From the NCBI GenBank assembly GCA_028571685.1, contig CM053142.1, positions 67,171,296-67,235,295 on the forward strand: DNA of 64,000 nt. Reading direction: 5' to 3'. The first letter of the stretch is position 1, and every line of letters starts with the position of its first letter. The position numbers and the translations under genes are program-made. Shown here piece after piece: positions 36,015 to 47,197 of this stretch. The notes below the pieces were generated by a model. The model searched no databases. It worked only from the letters and a program-made list of their open reading frames with translations, and was not told the DNA's origin. The DNA comes from Heterohyrax brucei (taxonomy: Eukaryota; Chordata; Mammalia; Hyracoidea; Procaviidae).

Positions 36015-36493
36015 TGTGAGAAATAAATTTCAAGATGGTCCATCTTCAGAACAAAGGCTAATAAGATAAGAAATTAGTAGCTAACCTAAAGAGAAATGGT
36101 GGGGGGACCTGTTCAGGAAGCAGGACATATAACCTTAAAAGAGAATAGAATGTTAAGACTTAGGACCTCCAGGAGAGACTGTTCATTCACTTCACAGTAC
36201 TCAGCCAATGAGGAACTGAGGGAGGGACTCACAAGCTAGAAGATAAAAAAGGCTTGTAAAGAGGGGTTTGGCAGGCTTTCTGTCTAGCTCCCTTTATGGG
36301 CTCAGGTGCCTAATTTTGCAAAATCGTCCAATAAAACCTTGCCCTCACTAACTGAGTTTGAATTAGATTTCTTGAGCACTCATAAGGCAGCCTGCCTCGA
36401 TCATGGGGGCAGGGTCCTAGTCGGTGGTTTATACCGGCCCACCAGTTGCTAAAAGGGACTGAGGCGGTATCCAGGGTGCCAGTGTTTCTCACA
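36015..36493 (+). mobile_element. Solo LTR of an endogenous retrovirus
   Basis: A 479-bp element with 9-bp inverted ends (TGTGAGAAA ... TTTCTCACA), flanked by a perfect CCCAT duplication at 36010-36014 and 36494-36498. A TATA-like AGATAAAAAAGG lies near 36241 and an AATAAA polyadenylation signal at about 36331, the U3-R-U5 order expected for plus orientation. No internal viral genes remain; recombination between two LTRs would leave this structure. The family is not identified. Confidence 0.92.
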
Positions 36494-36767
36494 CCCATTT
36501 ACTTGTTACTTAAGAGGATGTTCCCCCCATGAAAAGGACAGGAGTATGGAGAGAGCAAGTAGGTGGACCTTGTCCCTGGTCACAGAGGCTCCGTGACACC
36601 AGTGGGTCATCCAGACCAGCACATACAGGAAACATACAAACCTCTGTAAGGGGGGGATGTAACCCTTCCAGCCTTGTTCTTGGAAAGACAACCCCAAAGG
36701 GGTGCCTCCAGTTTTGTTTTACCTTTTCTATCCTTACTTTATTAATTAAACAAATACCAATCAAATG

Positions 36768-37070
36768 ACTATCATGTGCTAGGTGCTAGGCACTGGCATT
36801 GTGGTCTAGGAGAAGGGGGACAAATAAGGCCATTTCAGAGAGCAATGAGTATTAAAGCAGTAAGTAGGGACATGGGAAGAAGGAAGCAAGGGTGGTAGGA
36901 AGAACATTTCTGTAACAATGGTCAGGAAAGGACTGCGAGGGGGACCTCTAAGCTGCGACCTAAAGGACAAGAAAAACCCAGTGCTGTGAGGAGCTGGAGA
37001 ATATTCCAGATGGTGATGACACAAAAGACAAGAGACTAGGGGCAGGAAAAGGCCCAGGAATAACAAAAGA
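36768..37070. repeat. L2-like ancient LINE fragment
   Basis: TATCATGTGCTAGGTGCTAG and GCACTGGCATTG resemble the L2 consensus 'point-of-growth' segment; the rest is diverged. Confidence 0.5.
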
Positions 37071-38249
37071 AAGAGATAGGTTCAAGTGATGGGAGCAATC
37101 TGAGTATGGAGTAGCAAGCAGTATTATTTATAATAGATCATATAACTGGGATGAACTGCTCCACAAACCTGGGCTCTGTGATTATTCTCTCTCTCTCTTA
37201 TTAACAGATTCCTACTATCCTCTCTTTTTCCCAGACATTTATAGCAATTCAAGCCAATTTCACCGGAAGAGGGTAGTCCTCAGACAGTGGTAGGAATCAT
37301 GCTTGCCCCATCCTTTGTGGCCCTGATAGATTGGGCAGGGAGGGGAGCTCTTCCTCCCCAACTGGCCAAGACCACCCAGGGAGGCAGGAGCTGGTGGTAA
37401 AGTCAGACATACAACCCAGGAGACCTGGCTCTTGGGCCCGGTTTCAATTTACTAGCACAACTGTCTTCCCTCCAGAAAGGCACCGGCCCCACTGAGTCGT
37501 GCCTAGCTCCACATGTGTTTGTGCTGCTGGCCACCCGCTCCTGATCAGGCTCCCATGGTACAACTTGGACTCCCATGCTCAGTGTGTGGTGACCAATAAA
37601 GCTAACACTTTCATTCTTCACTCTAAGAACACACATTGTCCACATTTGATGGAAAATTACATCCATCCATATATACCCAACATGTTCTTCTAGAAAACGC
37701 TTTTGATGCCCCAACAACCATTTGTGGCGTTGGCACTGATTTCTTACCCCCTTCCTGTTTCTTTTCTACCCTGTCTTCTCTGCCTAGTAGTTACAGATTG
37801 CCTTTTGCTGAGGGCAGATTAGAACTGGATGTAAAATGTTGGACCCAGGACTTCTTGGAGGCATTGATATTTTAAAAATAAATCTGATTAATTTATTTAA
37901 TTAAATAGTACATGAGGGACCCCAAAGTCTGTAAACCTGCCAATGTCCCCTCACGGATTTAGGCTTATTGGACAGGTGTATGTTGGCAGGCACATTCTTG
38001 AGCTTGCTGTCAATGCACCCTCCCTGCTCAGGAGTGTTGTCCCTGTTCCCAGAGACACTCACCATTTGTCTGTTATTCACATGTGCGGGTACATTGCATA
38101 TTAAATCTTCTGGAGCTTTTATTGCAGTTTCTTTTGCTTTCTCAACAAACTTAAATTTTCCTGAGGGAAAAGACAGGCTCATACTACCAGGCAGCAAAGC
38201 ATCCTCATCTCAGTATGGACACTGATACCAGATACACTCCATATTAGTT

Positions 38250-38345
38250 ATAAGACTTCGGCCTCTCTGTGTCTCACTCTTTTATTGCTAAAATAGGAGT
38301 ATTAAGACTACCCACTTCATTGGGAACTTTGGGGGATTAAGTACG
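38250..38345 (+). repeat. MIR fragment
   Basis: GGCCTCTCTGTGTCTCACTC then AAAATAGGAGTATTAAGACT and ACCCACTTCATTGGGAAC follow the MIR consensus in order. Confidence 0.65.
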
Positions 38346-38507
38346 CTGACACAAATAACTGTACCACTATTAGCTGCATTCTTGGTCAAGCTTCTAAACC
38401 TCTTCAGCCTTCTCATAAGTCAAATGAAGAAAACGACCAATTCTCAGTGTCACTGCAAAAACCGTGTTAGACAATGTATATAAAATGCCTAACACTGCCC
38501 GGTAGAA

Positions 38508-38706
38508 TTGCTGGGCAGTGCAAATAGTGAACATACTTGAATTGCTACCGGAAAGACTGTAGTTTTGAACCCATGGTGCCCCAGAAGACAGGCCTGGAGA
38601 TCTACTTCTGGAAAAGCCATCCATTGAGAACCCGGTGGAGCATACTTCTACTCTGACATATGTGGGATTACCAGGAATTGGAGTCAATCTGAGAGCAGCT
38701 GGTTAC
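38508..38706 (+). repeat. AfroSINE, long subtype
   Basis: Forward copy: GGGCAGTGCAAATAGTGAAC, AGTTTTGAACCCATGGTG, GAAGACAGGCCTGGAGATC and GGAATTGGAGTCAATCTG. Confidence 0.85.
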
Positions 38707-39465
38707 TTATTAACCGTGGGAAAATGGTAGGCACTCCATAAAAATCAGGCTCCTTTTCCCACTGGTTCTTTTGCTCTTTTTCCTGTCCTGATTTAAGTAG
38801 CCTCTAGAGCCATGACACTCAAAGTGTAGCCTACCAGCCATGTCTAAACAATTCTCTCACACAGCAGACTGTACCTTCTACTTTGGAGAGATCTCATGGA
38901 GAGTGAAGGATGAACAGTGCAGTTCCCCACACAACCCAGCATTTTGCACAGTGTTGAAAGAAGAGGAAGAAGCGGAGGAGGTAGGGAACCAGGATTTGGA
39001 GAATGAAGCTGACAGAGGCAAAGCAATGATATCTTGATTATTCATAGTAGAAGAGGGTGTCATCCCTGGCTCCTTCACTCTGGGACTACAAGAATCCCCC
39101 AAAGCTAGAGAAGGAACAGGTCCTCTTACAGGCCAAGCCTGACCTATGCTTTGTCCATAATATACTTTTCAGGAGCACTAGATATCCTGCTCCTAAATGG
39201 TGGACTCAGAAGCCTGCTGCCTCAAAGGCACAGCCGATCCTTATGTCCCCAAACCAAGCAGGAGCCATGCCTTGAACTTGTTGCTCACACTGCCTTGCCA
39301 CATATCCTAGCCTCCCTCCATGGGGCCTGTCCTTTTTGTCTGTATGGGATCCTGATACCCAGCCCACCTCCTGCTGACTTTCCTCTGCCAGGAACTGAAT
39401 CTTCCCGCTGGAGCCACGATCTGAATCCCTCTGGGAATGAATACATCCTTGGAGACTGTTACTAT

Positions 39466-39778
39466 TGTTAGGTGCCATGTAATCAGTTCCAACTCACAGT
39501 GACCCTGGGTGAAACAGAATAATAACATGGTGCCTGGCCCTGCACCACCCTCACCACCATTGCTCTGCCTGAGCCCTCTGTTGCAGCCACGGCATCAGTC
39601 CACCTTGTTGAAGGTCTTTTTTTTCTGATCCTCTACAAAGTGTGATGTCCTTCTCTAGGGATTGCTTCCTCCTGATAATCTGTTCAAAGTAAGAGAGGTG
39701 AAGTCTCATCATCCTTGCTTCTAAGCAGCATATTGGCCGTACTTCTTCCAAAACCGATCAGTTCATCTCTGGCAGTCT
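39466..39778 (-). mobile_element. RTE LINE 3' end fragment
   Basis: Reverse copy of the RTE 3' terminus: GTTAGGTGCCATGTAATCAG at the left, GTGATGTCCTTCTCTAGGG and CTTCTAAGCAGCATATTGG to the right. Heavily 5'-truncated. Confidence 0.88.
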
Positions 39779-39932
39779 GAGGAGCCCTAGTTACATAGTG
39801 GTTAAGCATGCTTGGCTGCTAAACCAACGGTCAGTGATTCTAACTCATTAGCAGCTTCATGGAAGAAAGATATGGCAGTCTGCTTTTATAAATATTTATA
39901 GCCTTGGAAACACTATGGGGCAGAATTTGTTA
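39779..39932 (+). repeat. AfroSINE, 3'-truncated
   Basis: Starts GGAGCCCTAGTTACATAGTG, runs to AACACTATGGGGCAGAATTT and stops before the tail. It abuts the RTE fragment on its left. Confidence 0.88.
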
Positions 39933-40529
39933 AGTACCTTGGGAGTGTGGCTCAGCAGCGGTAGATAGAAAGTTCCCTGTTGCCTAATGCCACCCAGGTG
40001 AAAGACAGGTGAGTTAAGAGAGGGAGATATGTCTAAAACTGGAAGGTTTCCTCCACTGGATTCTAGAATTCACTGGTCCTTCCACTATACCACAGTACCT
40101 CCCTAAGCCCTCTGGGAACACACAATGTAAGACAGAAGGACAAGCTTGGGAAAACACCCACATGGGTTCCTGACTAAAGACCCAAGGTGGCACTTTCACA
40201 CAGACAGTAAGAAACTTACAGCAGAACAGCACCAAAGGTATTTGCATTTTAGAGGTAGACTCAGTCTGAACCTCAGTAAAATGAGGATATAACACTTTCT
40301 TTGCTGATTACACATAGTTTTTGTGAAGATGAAACAGTTAACAGAATTTCTAGAAAGTTAAAAAACTTAAGTGTCATTGGTCACAAAGAACAAAATGGAC
40401 TAGTTAGAACTTCCCTCCTTTCCAGAACACAGCCGTTCTTGCAGAGTACTGGCCACTGGTTTCCTAGCCTGAGTCTGAACTTTTGGGTGAGGGGAGCAGT
40501 GAGTATGGCTTCAAAAGGTGGAAAATGTT

Positions 40530-40605
40530 TTATGGTCCAGTGCAAAGACAAAGAGCCTAGCCTGACACATGGAGAGTGCTCACTAAATGCTTATTAATGA
40601 CTTTT
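40530..40605. repeat. L2/MIR-like fragment
   Basis: CTGACACATGGAGAGTGCTC then ACTAAATGCTTATTAATG resembles an L2/MIR 3' end. Confidence 0.45.
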
Positions 40606-40881
40606 TTATTTGTTGGCCACTCCATTTATCTTCTTCTATCTGCCATCTGGACTCATAAGAAAAGTGAAATAGATAACACAAATGGACAGTAAGAAAAAAG
40701 TCGATTGTCACTAACTTCTTGTTCTTCCTATATCTTTACTTCCTGTCCACACACTCAACAGCTTCCTTCACATTACATTTTCCTGTCTCTCCATACCCCA
40801 TTGTACCTTGTATCTCTGCCTGAGTAATTTTGCAAGTATTCAGCTCCCATGATGTCAAGTCTTCAAAAAAATCCCCAGTGG

Positions 40882-41017
40882 AGGATGAGACATGTATGGA
40901 GCAGAGAGGAATAGTGTGCTGTCACCGGACAGGGAGAGCAGTGGAAGCTGCATATAGGGGGGCATGTAAATTTATACGGGAATGTACATTTTCACTCAAT
41001 CATGTTAAATAAAAAAA
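40882..41017 (+). mobile_element. Very short L1 3' end insertion with 17-bp target duplication
   Basis: Only about 136 bp of L1 3' UTR (AGTGTGCTGTCACCGG, CATGTAAATTTATACGGG, TTTTCACTCAATCATG) plus poly(A). The flanks AAAAAAATCCCCAGTGG at 40865-40881 and 41018-41034 are identical, proving retrotransposition by target priming. Confidence 0.95.
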
Positions 41018-42058
41018 AAAAAAATCCCCAGTGGCTCTAAGGTGGGGAAAGAGAGTAGGGGACATTGCCATCCACTCCTGATGTTCTTCCACGGGGAGAG
41101 AGTTGATGAGCTGCACTGTCCAGGCTTACCTTACTTCCCAACCTCATTGGCTTCTCTCTTGGGTAAGAGAAGGGAGAACAGCTCACCCCACTGGTGAATT
41201 TGCAGCGTGAAGCTGGCATTCCTCAACAGCCCGCCTCCTCTGCCCTGTCTTGAGGGAGCAAAGGACCTACAGGAAACAGGTGTTCTTCATTGCTCCCTAA
41301 TGTCCTAGGTCTTGCAGGCTGCCCTGTCCACTGCTGCTGTGATTGAGAGGATAACCTGTCTTGGATTCAAGTGTTAAGAAAGGCGATTTGGTTTTCCTAC
41401 TAAGCTATTTCCTCCCATTTAGCTGTTTTCACTTATGAATAAGTTTTTAAAATTCTCTCTCTGTTTCTTTTTTTCCCTACTGCTGTTCACACAAAACCCG
41501 TCTCTACTTCAGTCTTCAAATTTCTTGTTTGGGTATCTGTTACTGTGCCCAAGGTCTATACCTGTGGGGCTCCACCTAGGTCTGCACCCTAGGCTTCAAG
41601 GCTCACCAGGGCAGCCACCCACTCACTGTGACACAGGCTCCATGGGGTAAGGGATGCAGGCCCGAGCAACCGTCCCGCTCCCATCCCTCCTGCATGTGTC
41701 CAGCTTGCCAGTGACAGCCAGGTATGGGCCAACACTCCAATGCCATCCATTTTCACCCCGAATTGACTGTACACTGCCGTTTTCTTCATGGTATTATCTC
41801 CGTAGACTTGGACTAACATGTCCTTGATTTCACTTCCACTCTTGCCAAGCTTAACATGAAATTTAATGTGTGTCTGTTGCTATAATTTAAGCTGCAACGT
41901 TCTCATGATGGCACACAAAAACACACAACCATAATGAACGCCACTCAACAAGACACCACCACAGGTCGACATGAACACAGCTGCAGGACACTGATATGCC
42001 AGGGTTATGAATGCTTGCTCAGCTATTTGTACAGTGCTGCCAAAGTAAGCCATGGCGG

Positions 42059-42087
42059 TAAGTTCGTGAACTTAATTGTCACAACTT
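42059..42087 (-). mobile_element. Isolated mariner-like terminal inverted repeat
   Basis: TAAGTTCGTGAACTTAATTG followed by TCACAACTT matches the terminal repeat at 47720-47748 closely. Upstream DNA (41830-42058) may be the rest of an old element but has no readable transposase. Confidence 0.6.
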
Positions 42088-42657
42088 GCATATCAACCAA
42101 CACTTTTTCTGGGTTCTCATGAGCTTTGGCACTGGTCACTTCAACCCAGCATTCAATTCCACCTGCATCACCAGTTCTGCTTACCAAAAGTTGTTCAGGA
42201 AGCACCTACATTCTATGTCTGGCTCCATATCAGCGAGCCAGGCTTCTTATCCATTTAAAGTTTGAGAACAGGTTAAGGTTATTTCAGTTCCAAGACTCTA
42301 GTTATTCACTTTACTTGATAAAGCATGTGGGTTCACATACAAGAGAGCAGGTTTAGAGGTAAAAACAGCTATGACATGGCTTGATTAGTATTTCTCCCCT
42401 AGTCCCAGGTTGGATGACTAATTTGCAGGACTGCTATGGACGTCTACCGGAGTTTCGTCTGACTTCACCCTGCCCAGGCATAGTTCACCATGTTTCAGGT
42501 CCGAACACAAGCACTCATGCTCTAGCTCCCCCATACTGCAAGAGAGAGGCCAGTGTCACGGCAGTCCCTCCTGGGCTGGTGAACCAGGCCAGCCTTCACC
42601 TTCACTGTGTCACAAATGCTTTCCTAGAGCTCATGTTTCAGGCATGTTTTCACTTTT

Positions 42658-43286
42658 TTTTTTTATTTTATTTAACATAGCTGAGTGAAAATGTACATTC
42701 ACATATAAATTTACATGCCCCCCCTATATGCAGCTTCCATTGCTCTCCCTGTCCAGTGACTCCACACTATTCCTCTCCGCTCCATACATGTCTCATCCTC
42801 CCAACAGCCTCCTTTCCCCTCCTCTCTGTCCACTCCCCTTCCTCCAGCCAGAGGTCAGCAAGATAATATCCTATAGGTGTACAGAACCACAAAGTGCTTC
42901 CAATATATGGTCACTCTGCATTGCCAAGTCCAATCCATTCCTGTCCAAAGAGTGGACCTTTGTTATAATTTATGGGAAAGGGCAGCATCAGGGCAGGGGG
43001 CCATGCTCTCAGAGGAACCCCAAAACCACTGGACCATCAATTGAGGTCTTTTAGTGGAGATCTCATGATGCACCTCTTTTTATTCTTGTGTTGTCAGTGA
43101 GATTCCTCTCTGTGAGCTCCATCGTGGCTATCGCTGGTGGCCGGGCACCATCCGGTTCTCCCAGTCCCAAGTCAATGTAGGCACCCACTCTTGTGGGTCT
43201 CTCTGTCTTCTCGGTTGTCTTTACCGCATGTCATTTTGGTCCTTGGTGAGCATCCATTCCTGCTCAGTTGGGACCATTTGCTGTGT
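42658..43286 (-). mobile_element. L1 3' fragment, reverse, with 14-bp target duplication
   Basis: Begins with the poly(T) of its tail, then the reverse L1 3' UTR (AGTGAAAATGTACATTCAC, GCTCTCCCTGTCC). The flanks ATGTTTTCACTTTT at 42644-42657 and 43287-43300 are identical. It is 629 bp long and 5'-truncated. Confidence 0.95.
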
Positions 43287-43342
43287 ATGTTTTCACTTTT
43301 AAAGGCGATATTTTGGCTTTTGTATACTTCCGCCTTTGTCTT

Positions 43343-43548
43343 GGAGTCTCCACTGCACAGTAGTTAACTACCTGGCTACTAACCAAAGAGTTGGCAATTC
43401 AAACCCACCAGCCACTCCATTGGATAAAGATGTGGAAGTCTGCTTTCATAAATATTTAGTCTTGGAAATCCTGTGGGGCAGTTTTACTCTGTTTAATAAG
43501 GTCGCTATAAGTTGGAATTGACTTCATGGCAATGAATTTGACTTTGTC
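43343..43548 (+). repeat. AfroSINE
   Basis: Forward copy: CAGTAGTTAACTACCTGGC, TTGGCAATTCAAACCCACC and GGTCGCTATAAGTTGGAATT. Confidence 0.9.
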
Positions 43549-43819
43549 TTATTTCTCAGATGTTTCAGTGATCAGGCAAGGAAGGTAAGTACTAATGTTT
43601 GGTTGCCCCTTTGAACTCTTATAAATACTTCCACACTGTCTATGAAATAAATACAGTCATCAGCATGGCACTCAAGGTCTTCCACCAAAAGAAAGATATT
43701 GACCAACTCTCAAAGCCCAGTTTCCCACTACCCCGTGCTCTGGTCATGCCATAAATCTTAGTGCAGCCATCAAGCTGGGTACCCCTGGCACCTTGGACAT
43801 GCTCCCTGGCATTGAGAAC

Positions 43820-44040
43820 CACCAACATTTTCCAGAGTCCAACCCACAGATATGCCTCTTCTCTGTATGCCTTTCCTGACCCAAACGGATTTGATCTCTC
43901 TTCAGTACAACACATTTTCCTTTATTTCCTCTGCCAGAAACCTTCTTCCCCTGTTCCTCCCCAAATACATGGCTGCCTGACTACCACTTAACTTTGGGAT
44001 CACAGATTAAATGTCTTTAACTCCTAGAAGCCTAGCCTGT
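43820..44040. repeat. L2-like ancient LINE fragment
   Basis: TGTATGCCTTTCCTGACCC and the Pro/Ser-rich downstream text resemble the L2 3' region; judged by eye. Confidence 0.45.
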
Positions 44041-44090
44041 GCATCCAAGAGTTGTTTTCTTCTCCTAAGTGCATCTATGTTGTTTTGGGG

Positions 44091-44224
44091 TGCTTTTGAG
44101 TCAGTTTAAATGCATAGTGGTTTTCTACGCTGTAATCTTTACAGAAGCAGATTGGTCTTTTCTTCCATGTAGCCAACTGTTAGTTAATAGTTGTGCATTT
44201 AACCATTTCACCACCAGAGCTCCC
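44091..44224 (-). repeat. AfroSINE, diverged
   Basis: Reverse copy with the GAAGCAGATTGGTCTTTTC middle and a TTTAACCATTTCACCACCAG end. A second reverse SINE follows. Confidence 0.7.
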
Positions 44225-44236
44225 TAGTGCTTCTGT

Positions 44237-44361
44237 ATCCACTGCCATGGAGTCTATGCAGAACTCCTTCACAGAGTTTCCAAGGAGCACCTGCTGGATT
44301 TGAACTGCCAACCTTCTGGTTAGCAGACATAGTGCTTAACCACTATACCACAGTGCTTCCA
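44237..44361 (-). repeat. AfroSINE, internally deleted
   Basis: Reverse copy: AGAGTTTCCAAGGAGCACC, GGATTTGAACTGCCAACC and GTGCTTAACCACTATACC. Part of the tail is missing. Confidence 0.85.
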
Positions 44362-45477
44362 TAGGATCCTGTACATCACTAAATACAATGAATTAAAATT
44401 GCAAATTTTTTAAGGAGCTTAGGAGGTAGCACAAATAGTACTCACATTAACTAATAAATATGCACACACCCTCGAGAGAACAAAACTACAACTGTAGATG
44501 GTAAACTGCCTATCTAAGCACGGAACTCCAAGGTAAGTGCCTGTTACATAGTCTAAGATTGAGACTCTACTTGGGCAAAGGCAATAAAGAGTAACTAGAA
44601 TTAGTGAAAAATTTCTGGAATTTGCTAATTCTCATGGGAAGGCTATCTTGAAGACAAGCTTATCCTACCAAGTGTCTAGTTTTTAGCTGTTCAGTGAGTT
44701 AAAGATATCCTATCATTAATTCATCTTCCTTAGCCAGAAGCTAGACTTTTGTGCCTGGGTCTGGAAGCTGAAGTTTAAAGAAGGAAAGGGTACATGCAGG
44801 CCACCCAGAAAAAGCATGATGAAGAAAGGGTCTTGACTGTCAGCTCTCCCCCAGCTACTAAGCGTGACTGCCAAGACTGGTGCTCAGTCAACAGCAGGTT
44901 GCAGCTCAAATGACACGTCGGAATATCAAGGCCACTGCATTTTTTCTCACTGGCTTCAAGCTTGGGAAGTCTGATATGCTTCTTTGAAGTCTGCTCGGTG
45001 TATAGGGAATATGTGGATTTTCTAGAGCCTCTGGCAATATGGGGATAGATAAGACCCTCTTGGGCTCATGTGTCACAAGGCTTTCCTAAACTTTATAAAT
45101 GCTGCTGGGAAAATGAGCAGACTTAAAATTCTGCAGTGTTTAACAGGAACTGTTATAAATTGATCTTGCAAATAGGCTAGGCTGAAATGAATAAACTCTG
45201 TGGATTATCCTCAGGGTATTATGAGTTCCCTGTCTCATGATGCCATCAGCATAAGCAAGGGGACTACATATCAAGAATGTTACAGAAGGGATTTCCGCCT
45301 TAAGGAAAGCCCCTCAGCAGGTGCATAATTACTGTGTTTCTGCTTTTCTCCAATTAAAATGTGCTATAAAAAGCATCCCTGTTTTCAGTTTGGGGCATTA
45401 CCACCAATAACCTGAACACACTGAACTGAACACATTCAAAGAATAGTACGATAAGCACGGGGTTTAAGATACAGTAC

Positions 45478-45673
45478 CAATTTTGGTGAGCCACTTGGCC
45501 ACAGCACCATAGATCTCATCCAGGATGAGGATGACCACAAGGTTGATGATGACTGCCGTCGCTGTCACTGTCACTCGCACATTGGAGCGCGTGGCCTTGT
45601 TGAGAGACAGAGCAGCTGCAGTTGTGATCCGATACACAATCACCCCAAAGACAATCGAGAATGTCAGGGCAAT
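45478..45673 (-). CDS. ANO2: ANO2 coding exon: TM3 and TM4
   Basis: The exon is 196 nt, enters in phase 0 and leaves in phase 1. It encodes 65 residues plus the first base of a glutamate codon. TM3 ([15 protein letters not shown]) is followed by a short extracellular loop and then TM4 ([19 protein letters not shown]), ending with [14 protein letters not shown]. By alignment with mouse TMEM16A (numbering from memory), the arginine closing TM3 is R515, the asparagine in VIIN is N546, and the aspartate after TM4 is D554. TM4 lines the ion pathway. The acceptor is GGAACAG at 45674-45680. The donor G|GTACTG is weak beyond +2, departing from GTRAGT. The open frame continues past the donor, so splicing rather than a stop sets the 3' edge. 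Confidence 0.96.
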
Positions 45674-45999
45674 CTGTTCCAAAAAGACAGGGAAAGGCAC
45701 ACATCAGCAGACAAACCTTGAGCACCTACCACATGCCCAGCCAAGAGTACTATTTGCTGCATCAGGTGTTACAAACCTGGAGTCCATTGCTACGCAACCA
45801 GGAAAACCCATACCCTCTGAAATCTTAGGCAGATTTCTGAGTGTAGATACATTTTCCAGAGGAAGTGTTTTTAGTTTTTATCAGATTCCACATGATTTAT
45901 AACTCACGAGAAAACGAAGAATAAAAATCAGTGTGTACAAACACATCTGATACGATTCCTTTTATTGGGGAGCTTTGTAGATAAGATAAACTACTAAGG

Positions 46000-46240
46000 C
46001 AAAGTGAATAATATTTGAGAAGGTACAGCTAAATGCAGAGTAGAGTTGTTGAAGGGACTACACAGGGAGCTGTGCTGGTGAGTCAGCAGGTCTGAGGGGT
46101 CAGGGACCGCTTTGTGGAGGAAGCGGGATTTAAGCTGAGCCACCAGTGAGAAGAATTTGGGAACCAGTGAAGGCATCTGAGCCGAGAAAGGAGGAAGTTA
46201 GGGTTGCAGGGGTGGGGAGAGACGTCAGGGAGAGGCTCTC
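46000..46240. repeat. L2-like ancient LINE fragment
   Basis: TTGTGGAGGAAGCGGGATTT then AAGCTGAGCC resembles an L2 segment; old and uncertain. Confidence 0.4.
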
Positions 46241-46728
46241 AGTCTTCATCCTTCAGGCTACACAATAGATCACTAATGTTTTTCTTCCAGGCTGTTTAAA
46301 ACGGAGGACTCAGATTTCTCATTTGGTGCAGCAATCTCCTGTTGCTCTGTTCAGAAGGGGAGTTTATCAGTCACCTGACCTCTAAGGGTCCCTCCATCTC
46401 CTCTGTTTAAGAATAATCAGAGACTCTCCTAGACCGGCCCAACAGCCTCTCCTTTTTCCTATGTCCCGCATTCCTCCTTTTCTCCTTCAAGGATTGTTAC
46501 ACTGAAACCCAAAGACGTAAAAAGAAAGTGCCCCAAGTCAGCATCTTAGAGGGGTCAGAGGTAGGACTGGGAAACATGAGGTGTATGAATTGCTAAAAGC
46601 AAAAGTCCAATCTGTTTTAGTCAAGCAACGTCTTTTGTCTTAGGATGCCTTCTCCAAAAGTGGCTACTTCTTCCTTGGGAGGTAGAGGCTGGCTTTGGAG
46701 AGCTAACTGGAAAACATGGGGAAAGAAA

Positions 46729-46942
46729 ACAAAATAATAACCAAACCTATTACCATACAGTCAATTCCAACTGATGGTGACTCAATGCATTACAAAGTAG
46801 AACTGAGAGCTCCATGGGTTTTACTGGCTAGAATCTATAAAGAAGCAGATTGCCTAGTCTTTCTTCTGCATGGTCACTGGGGGGTTCCATCTGCCAACCT
46901 TTCCATCAGTAGCTGACAGTAAGCCATTTGTGGCACCCAGAG
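46729..46942 (-). repeat. AfroSINE, long subtype
   Basis: Reverse copy: AACCAAACCTATTACCATAC, AGTCAATTCCAACTGATGG, GAAGCAGATTGCCTAGTC and the end GCCATTTGTGGCACCC. Confidence 0.88.
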
Positions 46943-47197
46943 GAGAGAAAGGGTAGGTGGAAAGGTTCCTGAGAGGGAAATGGAGAGGAGGAATGAGACT
47001 CAAGGGGGAAAGGGGGGAAGGAGGAGAAGAGGTGGCTCAGGCTTAGTCAGTGCTCCACAAGCAGTGGCGAAGGACTCTGGGTTGTGAATGGCTTTCAGCT
47101 ACATCAGACCACTGGGGGGCAGGGGACTGCAGGTGCTAAAACTTACAGGTGTGCTGGTGGCAACCTCCGTCTAGTGAGTTTCACTAGCTTTACTGCA

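Larger units (their letters stand above)
19128..45477 (-). other. ANO2: ANO2 intron, 26.3 kb
   Basis: Contains RTE, L1, SINE and LTR copies listed separately. The stretches 19130-21180, 22970-24120, 29711-30320, 31350-32865, 33060-34450, 34640-36010, 36500-36765, 37075-38245, 38710-39465, 39935-40860, 41040-42055, 42090-42640 and 44365-45475 show no gene. No ORF there resembles a known protein, and no additional ANO2 exon is needed to complete the frame. Confidence 0.85.

Noticed and set aside
37403-37717. 104-aa minus-strand ORF
   Set aside because: No similarity to a protein I know, and the ANO2 frame needs no exon here.
45525-45902. 125-aa plus-strand ORF
   Set aside because: It is antisense to the ANO2 TM3-TM4 exon; the minus-strand frame is the conserved one.
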